A stretch of DNA of 64,000 nt from Saprospiraceae bacterium (GCA_016715245.1 JADKAS010000033.1:205389-269388); one strand, 5' to 3'. Positions 38,208-47,345 are shown, counted from the first letter of the stretch. Made by a program: numbers and translations. Notes: generated by a model not told the origin, from the sequence alone.

Positions 38208-39481
38208 TATTTTTCTTTTAGGTCAACACCTATATCACGGCGAAAATATTTACCATCAAAATGAATTTTTTCAGCTGTTCCGATGGAAGCCTTTAATGCT
38301 TGGTCCATCGTAGGTGCAAGGCTGGTAACTGCAAGTACCCTCCCACCTTCAGTCTTTAAGAGCCCTTCGGATTTTTTGGTTCCTGCGTGAAATATAGTTC
38401 CCTCACTATGGTCAGATAAAGATATTTTTTTACCTTTTTCATAGTCCCCGGGATACCCACCGGAAACCAGCATAACAGTGGTCGCATATCCAGGAATTTC
38501 CTGGCAAATATGAGTTTCCAGACTATTGTCGAATAAAGACAAAAATAAAGACAGCAAGTCCTCATCCAAACGCGGAAGCACTACTTCCGTTTCAGGGTCA
38601 CCCATTCTGCAGTTGTATTCAATTACATATGGTTTTCCTTTGACAAGGATCAGACCAAAAAAAACAAATCCCTTGTAAGACATCTTTTCAAGGCCGATTC
38701 CTTGAATAGTGGGATCAATGATGGATTTTATTACATCATCAAGCAATTCATCAGTAACAAAAGGAACAGGCGAAACAGCACCCATGCCGCCTGTATTCAG
38801 TCCTGTATCACCTTCACCGATTCGTTTGTAATCCTTAGCCTGGGGTAGCAAGGCATAGTTTCTTCCATCAGTTAGTGCAAATACGGAAAATTCAATACCA
38901 TCCAGGAATTCTTCTATTACCACTTTTGAAGAGGCGTCGCCAAATTTTCCGGACAACATAAGGCTTAGTTCTTCTTTTGCTTCAGACAGTTCATTTAAAA
39001 TAAGTACACCCTTGCCTGCAGCCAGGCCATCGGCTTTTAATACATAAGGAGGGCTGAGTTTATCCAAAAAGTGATACCCTTCTTCTATATTTCCTGATGA
39101 AACTTCAAGATAGCCGGCTGTGGGTATATTGTATTTTTGCATAAATTTTTTTGCAAAAGCTTTACTGCCTTCAAGTTGAGCAGCAAATGCATCAGGGCCA
39201 ACCACCTTAATATGCTTTAGTTTTTCCGACCGGAAATAGTCCACTATACCTTCCACAAGAGGGGCTTCCGGTCCTACGACGACGATGTCCACTTTATTTC
39301 CAAGCACAAATTGAGCAACTGATTCAAAATTTTTAATATCGAGAACTACATTTTCGGCAAAGTCATCTGTCCCTCCGTTACCGGGTGCGACAAAGATTTT
39401 TTGGCACAAAGGACTTTTATGCAATGAATGAATGAAGGCGTGCTCTCTTCCGCCACTGCCCAAAATCAGAATTGTATACAT
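38207..39481 (-). CDS. purD: Phosphoribosylamine--glycine ligase
   Basis: A 424-residue ATP-grasp enzyme of purine synthesis joining glycine to phosphoribosylamine. Signatures: MYTILILGSGGREHAF at the N-terminus, FVAPGNGGTDDFAENV, VVVGPEAPLVEGIVDYF, GSKAFAKKFMQKYNIPTAGY, YVLKADGLAAGKGVLI (ATP-grasp glycine loop), VVIEEFLDGIEFSVFAL, DTGLNTGGMGAVSPVP, VIEYNCRMGDPETEVVLPR (metal site) and MLVSGGYPGDYEKGK. The length is normal. A TACCTTTG box lies about 108 nt upstream. It is the first gene of a two-gene unit with murF-alr, overlapping it by one base. Confidence 0.97.
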   Translation of the reverse strand: MYTILILGSGGREHAFIHSLHKSPLCQKIFVAPGNGGTDDFAENVVLDIKNFESVAQFVLGNKVDIVVVGPEAPLVEGIVDYFRSEKLKHIKVVGPDAFAAQLEGSKAFAKKFMQKYNIPTAGYLEVSSGNIEEGYHFLDKLSPPYVLKADGLAAGKGVLILNELSEAKEELSLMLSGKFGDASSKVVIEEFLDGIEFSVFALTDGRNYALLPQAKDYKRIGEGDTGLNTGGMGAVSPVPFVTDELLDDVIKSIIDPTIQGIGLEKMSYKGFVFFGLILVKGKPYVIEYNCRMGDPETEVVLPRLDEDLLSLFLSLFDNSLETHICQEIPGYATTVMLVSGGYPGDYEKGKKISLSDHSEGTIFHAGTKKSEGLLKTEGGRVLAVTSLAPTMDQALKASIGTAEKIHFDGKYFRRDIGVDLKEK

Positions 39482-39588
39482 ATTTTATAAGCTATAAATG
39501 AAATTTTTGTTTTACCACATTTCCCGGCAAAATCGAACCTCTCCGGATTAAATATGCAGATATCAAAATTCATTTGGTAATAAAGCAA

Positions 39589-39596
39589 CAAAGGTA
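39589..39596 (-). promoter_or_regulatory. -7 promoter box (TACCTTTG) for purD/murF-alr
   Basis: Consensus -7 box on the minus strand, leaving a leader of about 100 nt before the purD start at 39481. It lies between purD and the upstream lipoprotein gene. Confidence 0.4.
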
Positions 39597-39625
39597 AAAG
39601 AAAACATGCATTTGTTAAAATATCT

Positions 39626-40096
39626 TTACAGTCTGGTGGCATGACGACTTATCAAATAGATATTTTTTCCTTCAAAGACATATACTTCCGTATAATAAAG
39701 GTTGATTTCAAGAGGTTTATTGTCCAGACTTACTTTAAACAAGCCTTTTCCTGTTACAATTCCAGTATTTCCAAAAATCCGGGTTTCGTTTTCATTAACG
39801 GTAATATCATGGTAAGTAAGTTTTTCTGACGACAGATTGTTCAACACCTCTTCCCTGGTTTCTTTCCATCCATTTGAATGAATATAAAATACATCTTTAT
39901 GAAGAATCTCAGAAAGAGAATCTATATTTCTGTTTTTCATCCATCTGAATTTATCAATATGCAGACTATGTATAATTTTTATTTTTTCATGATCCTGGCC
40001 GTATTTTCCATTTTTTTTGTAATCGGGTGAAAGCACAGCACAGCCGTTAAAAAGAAAAATGAATACTATCAGAAATGACAATTTTTGAAATAACAT
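39626..40096 (-). CDS. Lipoprotein with NTF2/SnoaL-like domain
   Basis: A 156-residue protein with lipobox LFNGC (Cys19). The remaining 135 residues fit a small NTF2-like (DUF4440/SnoaL-like) fold: a first helix HSLHIDKFRWMKNRNIDSLSEILHKDVFYIH (here split by the Asp-Ser turn), WKETREEVLNNLSSEKL, strand YHDITVNENETRIFG, GIVTGKGLFKVSLDNKP and the final paired strands LYYTEVYVFEGKNIYLISRHATRL (in two strands). Family members may bind small molecules or act as enzymes; nothing in the sequence shows which. Divergent from hppA. Confidence 0.7.
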   Translation of the reverse strand: MLFQKLSFLIVFIFLFNGCAVLSPDYKKNGKYGQDHEKIKIIHSLHIDKFRWMKNRNIDSLSEILHKDVFYIHSNGWKETREEVLNNLSSEKLTYHDITVNENETRIFGNTGIVTGKGLFKVSLDNKPLEINLYYTEVYVFEGKNIYLISRHATRL

Positions 40097-40251
40097 AATT
40101 CTCTTGAATTTTATGACATCACAAGATTAGAAAAAAATTGGGATACTCCCACTCTATCTTTATTGAAACTTTTTCAATTCCACAACAAGTTAGGACACTT
40201 TTTATTAAAAAATTAAATTTAAGAATAATCTATAAAATCACTGCTTATATT

Positions 40252-40283
40252 TTTGTCTTATTGCATAATAAAATATACCTTTG
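40252..40283 (+). promoter_or_regulatory. Promoter of hppA: -33 TTTG and -7 TACCTTTG, 20 nt apart
   Basis: TTTG at 40252-40255 and TACCTTTG at 40276-40283 are separated by 20 nt, the best -33/-7 pair in the window by Bacteroidota rules. Transcription should start near 40290, which supports the ATG at 40336 and excludes an upstream in-frame start. Confidence 0.75.
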
Positions 40284-40335
40284 CGCCTTTTTAAACGACT
40301 TTTTATTATTTTCAAAACAAAATTTAATAACTAAA

Positions 40336-42495
40336 ATGGGACAAAGTATAATTTATCTTATTCCGATTTTCGGTATTCTTGCCTTATTATTTACCTATTG
40401 GAAATCCTCATGGGTATCCAATCAGGAAGTAGGTACGGAAAAAATGGCAAAAATTGCTAAAAGTATATCAGAAGGAGCTATGGCTTTTCTAAGAGCGGAA
40501 TATAAAGTTCTCGCAATTTTTGTGGTTGTGGTATCCATTCTACTTGCTTTAAGTGGAAACACTGAGGGTTCTTCACCTATGGTAGCCTTTTCATTTATCA
40601 TTGGCGCTTTATGTTCTGCACTAGCAGGATTGATTGGTATGAAAGTAGCTACCAAAGCCAATGTAAGAACCACCAATGCAGCCAGAACAAGTCTTGGCAA
40701 AGCTTTGGAAATTGCCTTTGCCGGAGGTAGTGTGATGGGTCTTGGTGTTGTCGGTTTGGGTGTATTGGGCCTTGGTGCTCTATTTGCAATGTACACCGGA
40801 ATGGGATGGGATATCAATAAAGTGATTACTGTCATTACAGGATTTTCATTCGGAGCATCTTCAATAGCTTTGTTTGCCAGAGTTGGAGGTGGTATTTATA
40901 CCAAAGCTGCCGACGTGGGAGCTGACCTTGTTGGAAAAGTTGAAGCCGGCATTCCGGAAGACCACCCTTTAAATCCTGCAACTATTGCAGATAATGTCGG
41001 AGACAACGTTGGTGATGTAGCCGGTATGGGAGCCGATTTATTTGAATCGTATGTAGGTGCCATTGTGGGTACTATGGTACTTGGAGCGACATTTATTGGT
41101 CTGACAGGATTTGAAAACACCAATGATTTTGGTGGTCTGAATGCGGTATTGCTTCCAATGGTTCTTTCAGGAATCGGGATAATAACTTCTATCCTAGGAA
41201 CCTTTTTTGTAAAAGTTGCAGAAGGAGGTGATCCTCAGAAAGCATTAAACAGAGGTGAATTTATTTCAGCGGCATTAATGCTTGCAGCCACTTATTTTAT
41301 AGTTCAGTGGATGTTGCCGACTTCATGGACATTTAATGGTATGGAATTAACTGCCAACGGTGTATTTTTTGCCGTTATCATTGGTTTGGTAGCAGGTTTG
41401 TTAATAGGAATTATTACCGAGTTCTATACAGGTACAGGCACTAAACCCGTAAAACATATTGTAAATCAATCTTTAACAGGATCTGCAACCAACATAATCG
41501 CTGGTCTTGGGGTAGGAATGCAATCAACTGCATTACCGGTCTTGGTTTTAGCTGCTGGAATCATGGGAGCTTACCACTATGGTGGATTGTACGGTATTGC
41601 AATAGCAGCTGTAGGAATGTTATCTAATACAGGTATTCAGTTGGCTGTTGACGCTTATGGTCCGATTTCAGATAATGCCGGTGGTATTGCAGAAATGGCT
41701 GATCTTCCTAAAGAAGTGCGACAAAAAACTGATAAACTGGATGCTGTTGGTAACACGACGGCTGCCATCGGAAAAGGATTTGCTATCGGTTCAGCCGCTT
41801 TGACAGCACTGGCTTTATTTGCTGCGTTTATGTCAACTGCTGGTATTTCAAGTATTGACATTGCTCAACCCAATGTTATGGCAGGTCTTCTTGTAGGAGG
41901 TATGTTGCCATTTTTGTTTTCTGCATTTTCCATGAATGCTGTTGGTAAAGCGGCAATGGACATGATTCAGGAAGTAAGAAGACAATTTGCTGATATTCCC
42001 GAATTAAAAAATGCATTGGCTGTCATGAAAAAAAATGACGGTGTTGACTTCAAGTCATGGTCAGATGCTGATAAAAAAACGTTTGATGACGCAGACGGAA
42101 AAGCTGAATATGGCAAATGTGTTGAAATATCCACCAAAGCTTCCATCAGAGAAATGGTGATTCCCGGATTACTGGCTGTTGTTTCTCCTGTTGCAGTTGG
42201 TTTCCTTGGTGGAGCCGAAATGCTAGGAGGATTATTAGCTGGGGTAACCGTTACCGGAGTATTAATGGCTATTTTCCAATCCAATGCCGGAGGCGCTTGG
42301 GATAATGCCAAAAAAATGTTTGAGGAAGGAGTTGAAATCCAGGGTAAAATGTACTACAAAGGATCAGAACCTCACAAAGCTACCGTTGTCGGTGACACTG
42401 TCGGTGATCCTTTCAAGGACACTTCAGGACCATCTCTGAATATATTATTGAAACTTATGTCAGTAGTTGCTTTGGTGATTGCACCGTTTTTATAG
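40336..42495 (+). CDS. hppA: Membrane-bound, ion-translocating inorganic pyrophosphatase (K+-dependent type)
   Basis: A 719-residue integral membrane protein with about 16 helices. It hydrolyses pyrophosphate and pumps H+ or Na+ across the inner membrane. The pyrophosphate site is intact: TKAADVGADLVGKVE, then IPEDHPLNPATIADNVGDN and VGDVAGMGADLFESYVG, plus DAYGPISDNAGGIAEMADLP and GDTVGDPFKDTSGPSLNILL near the C-terminus. In GNTTAAIGKGFAIGSAAL the residue that is Lys in K+-independent enzymes is Ala, so this belongs to the K+-dependent subgroup, which includes Na+ pumps. The transported ion cannot be decided from sequence alone here. The ATG at 40336 follows a strong promoter, and a strong terminator closes the gene, so it is monocistronic. 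Confidence 0.97.
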   Translation: MGQSIIYLIPIFGILALLFTYWKSSWVSNQEVGTEKMAKIAKSISEGAMAFLRAEYKVLAIFVVVVSILLALSGNTEGSSPMVAFSFIIGALCSALAGLIGMKVATKANVRTTNAARTSLGKALEIAFAGGSVMGLGVVGLGVLGLGALFAMYTGMGWDINKVITVITGFSFGASSIALFARVGGGIYTKAADVGADLVGKVEAGIPEDHPLNPATIADNVGDNVGDVAGMGADLFESYVGAIVGTMVLGATFIGLTGFENTNDFGGLNAVLLPMVLSGIGIITSILGTFFVKVAEGGDPQKALNRGEFISAALMLAATYFIVQWMLPTSWTFNGMELTANGVFFAVIIGLVAGLLIGIITEFYTGTGTKPVKHIVNQSLTGSATNIIAGLGVGMQSTALPVLVLAAGIMGAYHYGGLYGIAIAAVGMLSNTGIQLAVDAYGPISDNAGGIAEMADLPKEVRQKTDKLDAVGNTTAAIGKGFAIGSAALTALALFAAFMSTAGISSIDIAQPNVMAGLLVGGMLPFLFSAFSMNAVGKAAMDMIQEVRRQFADIPELKNALAVMKKNDGVDFKSWSDADKKTFDDADGKAEYGKCVEISTKASIREMVIPGLLAVVSPVAVGFLGGAEMLGGLLAGVTVTGVLMAIFQSNAGGAWDNAKKMFEEGVEIQGKMYYKGSEPHKATVVGDTVGDPFKDTSGPSLNILLKLMSVVALVIAPFL

Positions 42496-42516
42496 TCAAC
42501 TTTCTGAAGAATATAC

Positions 42517-42553
42517 AAAGCCCCGGTGACGCATTTGTTCCGGGGCTTTTTTA
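42517..42553 (+). terminator. Rho-independent terminator of hppA
   Basis: AAAGCCCCGG and CCGGGGCTTT form a perfect 10-bp stem with a 13-nt loop, followed by a T run, 21 nt after the stop codon. Confidence 0.93.
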
Positions 42554-42616
42554 TTTTCGCCATTTTCGGGTTGTAAGGTTAAAATACAAAACCGATCTTT
42601 GTTAAAATTTTACACT

Positions 42617-43447
42617 GTGGTAAATCATCATTATTCCACTATTGAAAAAGCTATAGAATTTATTCGCAGTCACTTTAAAGAACAGCCATCTTTGGAGGAA
42701 ATTGCGAAACACGTACATGTGAGCCCTTCCCATTTCCAAAAAATTTTTGGTGAATGGGCTGGCGTGTCCCCTAAAAGTTTTTTGAGTCATGTTTCTGTCA
42801 ATTATGCAAAATTCCTTCTGCGTGAAAGACAACTTTCTTTGTTTGAAACAGCCATGGGAACCGGACTGAGTGGAACGGGCAGGTTGCATGATTTATTTGT
42901 AACCATTGAGGGAATGACACCGGGGGAATATAAAAACAAAGGTCAGAGCCTGACCATTTGTTATAACTTATATCAGACAGTTTTTGGCAGTGTAATCATT
43001 GCTTCCACGGATAAAGGCATTTGCTACGTGCATTTTTACGAAAATGAAACTAAAGCTATTCAAAGCCTGTTTGAAGAATTTCCTGAGGCTAAAATACTAA
43101 AAGAATCAAATCCGGCTCACATAAATGTTGTGGATATTCTGCAAGGATTACCCACAAAAAACAAAGTCACTCTCCATGTCAAAGGAAGTCCTTTCAGGTT
43201 ACAAGTGTGGAAGGCACTTTTATCCATACCTGAAGGACAACTGACCACCTATCAGAATATTTCTTCAAAAATAAACTTGCCTAAAGCCTCACGTGCAGTT
43301 GGTTCGGCTATTGGTGATAATCCAGTCGCATTCCTCATTCCATGCCATAGGGTCATCAGAACAGACGGGGACCCGGGAGGGTATATGTGGGGATTGAACA
43401 GGAAAACTGCGATAATTTGTTGGGAACAAATTCGCCGCAAGCCATAA
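42617..43447 (+). CDS. AraC-type HTH fused to O6-alkylguanine-DNA alkyltransferase (Ada-like)
   Basis: About 276 residues. The N-terminal AraC helix-turn-helix pair spans roughly residues 10-105 (PSLEEIAKHVHVSPSHFQKIF, then LFETAMGTGLSGTGRLHDLF). An alkyltransferase domain follows with the active-site PCHRVIRTDG (Cys acceptor), FRLQVWKALLSIPEGQLTTY and RAVGSAIGDNP. It would both repair O6-methylguanine by self-methylation and act as a transcription factor. Unlike E. coli Ada it lacks the N-terminal zinc methyl-phosphotriester domain, so the inducing signal must differ. No ATG is present at the start; GTG at 42617 is the best choice because a -7-like sequence overlaps the alternative TTG at 42599. 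It stands alone between two terminator/promoter regions. Confidence 0.88.
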   Translation: MVNHHYSTIEKAIEFIRSHFKEQPSLEEIAKHVHVSPSHFQKIFGEWAGVSPKSFLSHVSVNYAKFLLRERQLSLFETAMGTGLSGTGRLHDLFVTIEGMTPGEYKNKGQSLTICYNLYQTVFGSVIIASTDKGICYVHFYENETKAIQSLFEEFPEAKILKESNPAHINVVDILQGLPTKNKVTLHVKGSPFRLQVWKALLSIPEGQLTTYQNISSKINLPKASRAVGSAIGDNPVAFLIPCHRVIRTDGDPGGYMWGLNRKTAIICWEQIRRKP

Positions 43448-43757
43448 AATAAATGTATTTTACAAAAAATTTATTTGCCTGACTTCCAATTCCCTGTCTA
43501 ATTTTTTCGGGATTATTTTGCAAAATTTCCTTTTTCAAGGCAACGAAAATAATGACGGCAGAGTCTACATATTATTCCATTCCGGTTATACATTCTTCTC
43601 CTGATTACGAATACTTAAAAATACAAGCTAAGATTTTTTCCTTTTTATAAGTAATTAATCTAAATATTATTATTCAAGGTAGTTTTGAATAAAATAAGTA
43701 TTTTTGTACAATAAGTTTTGAAAAGAAAATTGATTATTACTATATAAATTAATACCC
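43448..43757. other. Intergenic region upstream of the T9SS cargo gene
   Basis: AT-rich. It holds a 32-codon ORF (43552-43650, starting MTAESTYYSIPVIHSS) that lacks any supporting signal, and a TATTTTTG box at 43699-43706 that probably serves the gene at 43758. Nothing else was recognised. Confidence 0.35.
43699..43706 (+). promoter_or_regulatory. -7 promoter box (TATTTTTG)
   Basis: A TAnnTTTG match 51 nt before the ATG at 43758. Confidence 0.4.
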
Positions 43758-46700
43758 ATGAATAAACTTTATACCTTAGGTATTCTTATAGTTATGATTT
43801 TTAGTACCTCAATCCTTGCGGGTGCCTATTTGATTGATATAAAGAAAGAAAGAAGTGAAAATCTATTTCCTTTTTCACTAAAAAACTATAACCATATCAA
43901 TGGAAATGATAAAAAAGAAGTAGTTTGTTCTGTTGAAAATTTTACCATTACAGAAGTTATTGAATGCGACGGTGAAATGATGTGGGTTCGTTTTTCATTC
44001 CAGAGTAATGATTTCGGTCTGAATGGTTATACCGTCAGAATGAACGGTTCCAACGCGCAAACTTATACACTCAGCAGTAATCGTGTATATCAAATGACAT
44101 CTGAATGTCTTGAAACTGTACACTTTGAAATTTTCGACAATAACAATCCAAATTGCTCGGATACATATGAATGGGAACCCGAATGCTGTGAATGCAATTT
44201 TGACTTTGTAGTTGAACAACTAGCCTGTGAAAACGGTACGTTTGATGCCATTTTTATTCTTGAAGTAGCATCAGGTTCCTGTCTTTGGTATTGGGATGAT
44301 GCTGTTTTAACCATTAATGGAACACCTTATGATTTTTATTATGTTAGCGGAAATCAGTACAGGGTTGACAATATTACGTCCAATCAACAGGAAAATCACT
44401 ATGTATTTACCTTTCCGTTACCCAATGGTGAATTCAGACAAGTAACAAGAATTAATAACTGTTTTGCCGAATGTGCTATTGAAAATTTTATTGTTGAATT
44501 GGATTCAACCGAATGTTCCGGAGAATTTGCCTTACTAAGATTCGATTTTGAAAGTGAACATTTCGGGCAAAATGGATATATAATCACTTCGAATCAAGGT
44601 CATGAATTTGAATACAATCAAAACAGCAACAGAGTAATGGAAATTATTGCAGATTGTATAGATGAATTGGTTTTCACTATACGGGATGCAGATGATGAAG
44701 AATGTAGCGCCACTTTTGAATTCGGAACCGTTTGTTGTCCCTGTATGGGAGAATATTTTATGGTGGAAGAAGGAAATTGCAACAACGGGTCATTTAATGC
44801 CTGGCATCGTTTTGAATGGATAAGCGGTTCGTGTTTTGCACATGATTATACCCTATCCATAAACGGTCAATCCTACCCTTTTACCTGGATTAATTCCAAT
44901 ACTTTAGGGATTAACAATATCACATTTCCCGATTCCTTGCTCACGTATGAATTTTGTACAACCGCATCTACGGGCGAGTGTTTTACTTTGGTTTTACCAA
45001 ATCCGTGCTTTGAATCTCAGGATGATTGTTCATTGGTATTTGAAGAAATTGGTGATCTTGTTTGTGACGGCGACAGTATTTATATGAACATTATTATCAT
45101 CGGGCAAAACATTAATATGCAAGGTTTCGATGTTTACCTTAATGATTCTTTTGTTACCTATTTACAATTTGAACAGGATAGTTTATACGAACTTGTATTA
45201 CTTGACCCGGGAGATCAGACTTTTGTACTAACGATATGTAATGATTTTAACCAGGATTGTTGCAGTGAACGAGAATTTGAAAATCCATGCTTCGAACCTG
45301 GAAATGATTGTTCAATTGTTTTCGAAGAAATCGGAAATCCTGAATGCGACGGTGATAATATCTATATGTCGCTTATTATAATAGGACAGAATATTTCTCA
45401 GACAGGTTTTGACGTTTATCTGAATGACTCTTTCCTTGTCTTTTTACCTTTCGAACAGGACAGCATTTACAATCTTGTTATTCCGGATCCGGGAACTCAG
45501 GGATTTATTTTGACTATTTGCGACAATGACCATCCTGATTGTTGTAACGAAAGAGAATTTGAAAATCCATGTTATGATCCGGAAAATGACTGTAACATCG
45601 TTTTCGAAGAAATCGGAAATCCTGAATGCGACGGAGATAATATCTATATGTCCCTTATAATCATCGGTCAGAATATTTCTCAGACAGGTTTTGACGTTTA
45701 TCTGAATGACTCTTTCCTTGTTTTTCTTCCTTTCGAACAGGACAGCATCTACAATCTTGTAATCCCTGATCCGGGAAGTCAGGGATTTATTCTGACGATT
45801 TGCGCCAATGACCATCCCAATTGTTGTCATGAAAGGGAATTTGAAAATCCTTGTTATGATCCTGAAGCAGAATGTTCGGTCGTCTTTGAAGAAGTCGGAA
45901 ATCCTGAATGTGACGGAGATAATATCTATATGTCCCTTATAATCATCGGACAGAATATTTCTCAGACAGGATTTGACGTTTATCTGAATGACTCTTTCCT
46001 TGTTTTTCTTCCTTTCGAACAGGACAGCACTTACAATCTTGTTATTCCTGATCCGGGAACTCAGGGATTTATCCTGACTATTTGCGACAATGACCACCCT
46101 GATTGTTGTAACGAAAGAGAATTTGAAAATCCATGTTATGATCCGGAAGCAGAATGTTCGGTCGTCTTTGAAGAAGTCGGAAATCCTGAATGTGATGGTG
46201 ATAATATCTACATGTCCCTAATAATCATCGGACAGAATGTTTCCCAGACAGGTTTTGACGTTTATCTGAATGACTCTTTCCTGGTTTTTCTTCCTTTCGA
46301 ACAGGACAGCATCTACAATCTTGTAATCCCTGATCCGGGAAGTCAGGGATTTATTCTGACGATTTGCGCCAATGACCATCCGGATTGTTGTAACGAAAGA
46401 GAATTTGATAATCCTTGTTATGATCCGGAAGCAGAATGTTCCATTGTCTTTGAAGAAACAAGTGATTTATTATGTGAAAACGGCCAGATTGTTACTTCGT
46501 TAATCATTATAGGTCAGAACACTTCGATGACCGGGTACGATGTTTTTGTTAATGATTCAATGGTATTGTATTTACCATTTGATCCCGACAGCGTCTACCA
46601 GATTTCAGTTCCTGATCCGGGAACAGAAGAGTTTATCATGACCATTTGTGATCATGAAAATTCTGCCTGTTGCCGGGCCAGGTCTTTTGAAAATCCTTGT

Positions 46701-47345
46701 GCACTTCAGGGTTTATGCTGGTTGGAAAATCTTGAGGCTGAAGCCTTCATCTCAGGTCAGGATAGCATTGAACTTGAGATTTCATACGATTTGGGAGGAA
46801 GTTGCACGGAATTACAAACCTGCTTGATTTGGGTAGAACAAAATTCTCCAGCCGAGATTGTCGTATTGGACCAAAATATATCACATAAGTTTGCAAAAAT
46901 TAATGTTGATACGATAAATATTAAGCTATGTTTTACCGAACCATTTGATACGTGTATCGGCGTGAAGGTATTGAACCCATTCATTTCATCAGTCGGTACA
47001 GAAGACATAATTCCTGTTCATTTTTATTGGACAAACGGGAATATCCACATCATTAATCAAGGACTACCTATTGAAGACCTGATGTTATACGACAATATGG
47101 GTAAGATGATATTTGAAAATGATGATGTCCAAGATCGCTCTGTTTTTATTCCCGATTTACACTCAGGAATGTATCATATTATGTATAAAAAGGAGGGTAA
47201 AATCCTTCACAGCAAATTAATGGTTTTAAATAATAAAATCACGGTGATATCGATATGGTGTCACCGTGATTTTTTTTTCGTGTATAAATACATTGTCCGA
47301 CCCAATTCAGCCAAAAACGGAATACCTATGGTTTTATATTCATAG
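43758..47345 (+). CDS. Large secreted Cys-rich repeat protein with T9SS C-terminal sorting domain
   Basis: 1195 residues as read, about 1158 in its probable native form. After a signal anchor (LGILIVMIFSTSILAGAYL) come ten domains of roughly 90 residues, each with four or five cysteines. The first four are divergent (CSVENFTITEVIECDGE; CAIENFIVELDSTECSG). The last six, from 45027, are 94-residue units of the type CSIVFEEIGNPECDGDNIYM, then DVYLNDSFLVFLPFEQD and a C-C pair before EREFENPC. The C-terminal 80 residues (FYWTNGNIHIINQGLPIEDL, DLHSGMYHIMYKKEGKILHS, KLMVL) match the T9SS type A sorting domain, so it should be exported and anchored or released at the surface. The predicted reading continues past KLMVLN through a terminator hairpin. 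One extra base in TTTTAAATAATAA would give a stop near 47234, the probable true end. Confidence 0.85.
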   Translation: MNKLYTLGILIVMIFSTSILAGAYLIDIKKERSENLFPFSLKNYNHINGNDKKEVVCSVENFTITEVIECDGEMMWVRFSFQSNDFGLNGYTVRMNGSNAQTYTLSSNRVYQMTSECLETVHFEIFDNNNPNCSDTYEWEPECCECNFDFVVEQLACENGTFDAIFILEVASGSCLWYWDDAVLTINGTPYDFYYVSGNQYRVDNITSNQQENHYVFTFPLPNGEFRQVTRINNCFAECAIENFIVELDSTECSGEFALLRFDFESEHFGQNGYIITSNQGHEFEYNQNSNRVMEIIADCIDELVFTIRDADDEECSATFEFGTVCCPCMGEYFMVEEGNCNNGSFNAWHRFEWISGSCFAHDYTLSINGQSYPFTWINSNTLGINNITFPDSLLTYEFCTTASTGECFTLVLPNPCFESQDDCSLVFEEIGDLVCDGDSIYMNIIIIGQNINMQGFDVYLNDSFVTYLQFEQDSLYELVLLDPGDQTFVLTICNDFNQDCCSEREFENPCFEPGNDCSIVFEEIGNPECDGDNIYMSLIIIGQNISQTGFDVYLNDSFLVFLPFEQDSIYNLVIPDPGTQGFILTICDNDHPDCCNEREFENPCYDPENDCNIVFEEIGNPECDGDNIYMSLIIIGQNISQTGFDVYLNDSFLVFLPFEQDSIYNLVIPDPGSQGFILTICANDHPNCCHEREFENPCYDPEAECSVVFEEVGNPECDGDNIYMSLIIIGQNISQTGFDVYLNDSFLVFLPFEQDSTYNLVIPDPGTQGFILTICDNDHPDCCNEREFENPCYDPEAECSVVFEEVGNPECDGDNIYMSLIIIGQNVSQTGFDVYLNDSFLVFLPFEQDSIYNLVIPDPGSQGFILTICANDHPDCCNEREFDNPCYDPEAECSIVFEETSDLLCENGQIVTSLIIIGQNTSMTGYDVFVNDSMVLYLPFDPDSVYQISVPDPGTEEFIMTICDHENSACCRARSFENPCALQGLCWLENLEAEAFISGQDSIELEISYDLGGSCTELQTCLIWVEQNSPAEIVVLDQNISHKFAKINVDTINIKLCFTEPFDTCIGVKVLNPFISSVGTEDIIPVHFYWTNGNIHIINQGLPIEDLMLYDNMGKMIFENDDVQDRSVFIPDLHSGMYHIMYKKEGKILHSKLMVLNNKITVISIWCHRDFFFVYKYIVRPNSAKNGIPMVLYS
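45027..46718 (+). repeat. Six tandem 282-bp coding repeats
   Basis: Units begin at 45027, 45309, 45591, 45873, 46155 and 46437, each encoding 94 residues. The four central units (45309-46436) are nearly identical in DNA and protein. The first and last are diverged. The constant spacing and the sharp difference in divergence point to recent duplication or gene conversion among the central copies. Confidence 0.93.
47235..47278. terminator. Bidirectional terminator between convergent genes
   Basis: AAAATCACGGTGA (47235-47247) pairs with TCACCGTGATTTT (47261-47273) around a 13-nt loop; a T run follows on the plus strand and an A-rich flank precedes. The stop codon of the minus-strand gene lies in the right arm. 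Confidence 0.9.

Noticed and set aside
40422..42311. Several antisense open frames over hppA (40422-40835, 41967-42311 and others)
   Set aside because: They are side effects of the alanine/glycine-rich codons of hppA. No motifs are present and the sense gene is certain.
42599..42616. TTG at 42599 as the start of the Ada-like gene
   Set aside because: It overlaps a GATCTTTG sequence resembling a -7 box. GTG at 42617 leaves the HTH intact.
45444..46097. 217-codon open frame antisense to the 282-bp repeats
   Set aside because: It is open only because the repeated sense sequence lacks stops in that frame. It shows the same periodicity and has no start signal or protein-like composition.
45027..46718. 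Tandem 282-bp units as a mobile or CRISPR-like array
   Set aside because: The units are in frame, encode protein domains continuously and have no spacers.
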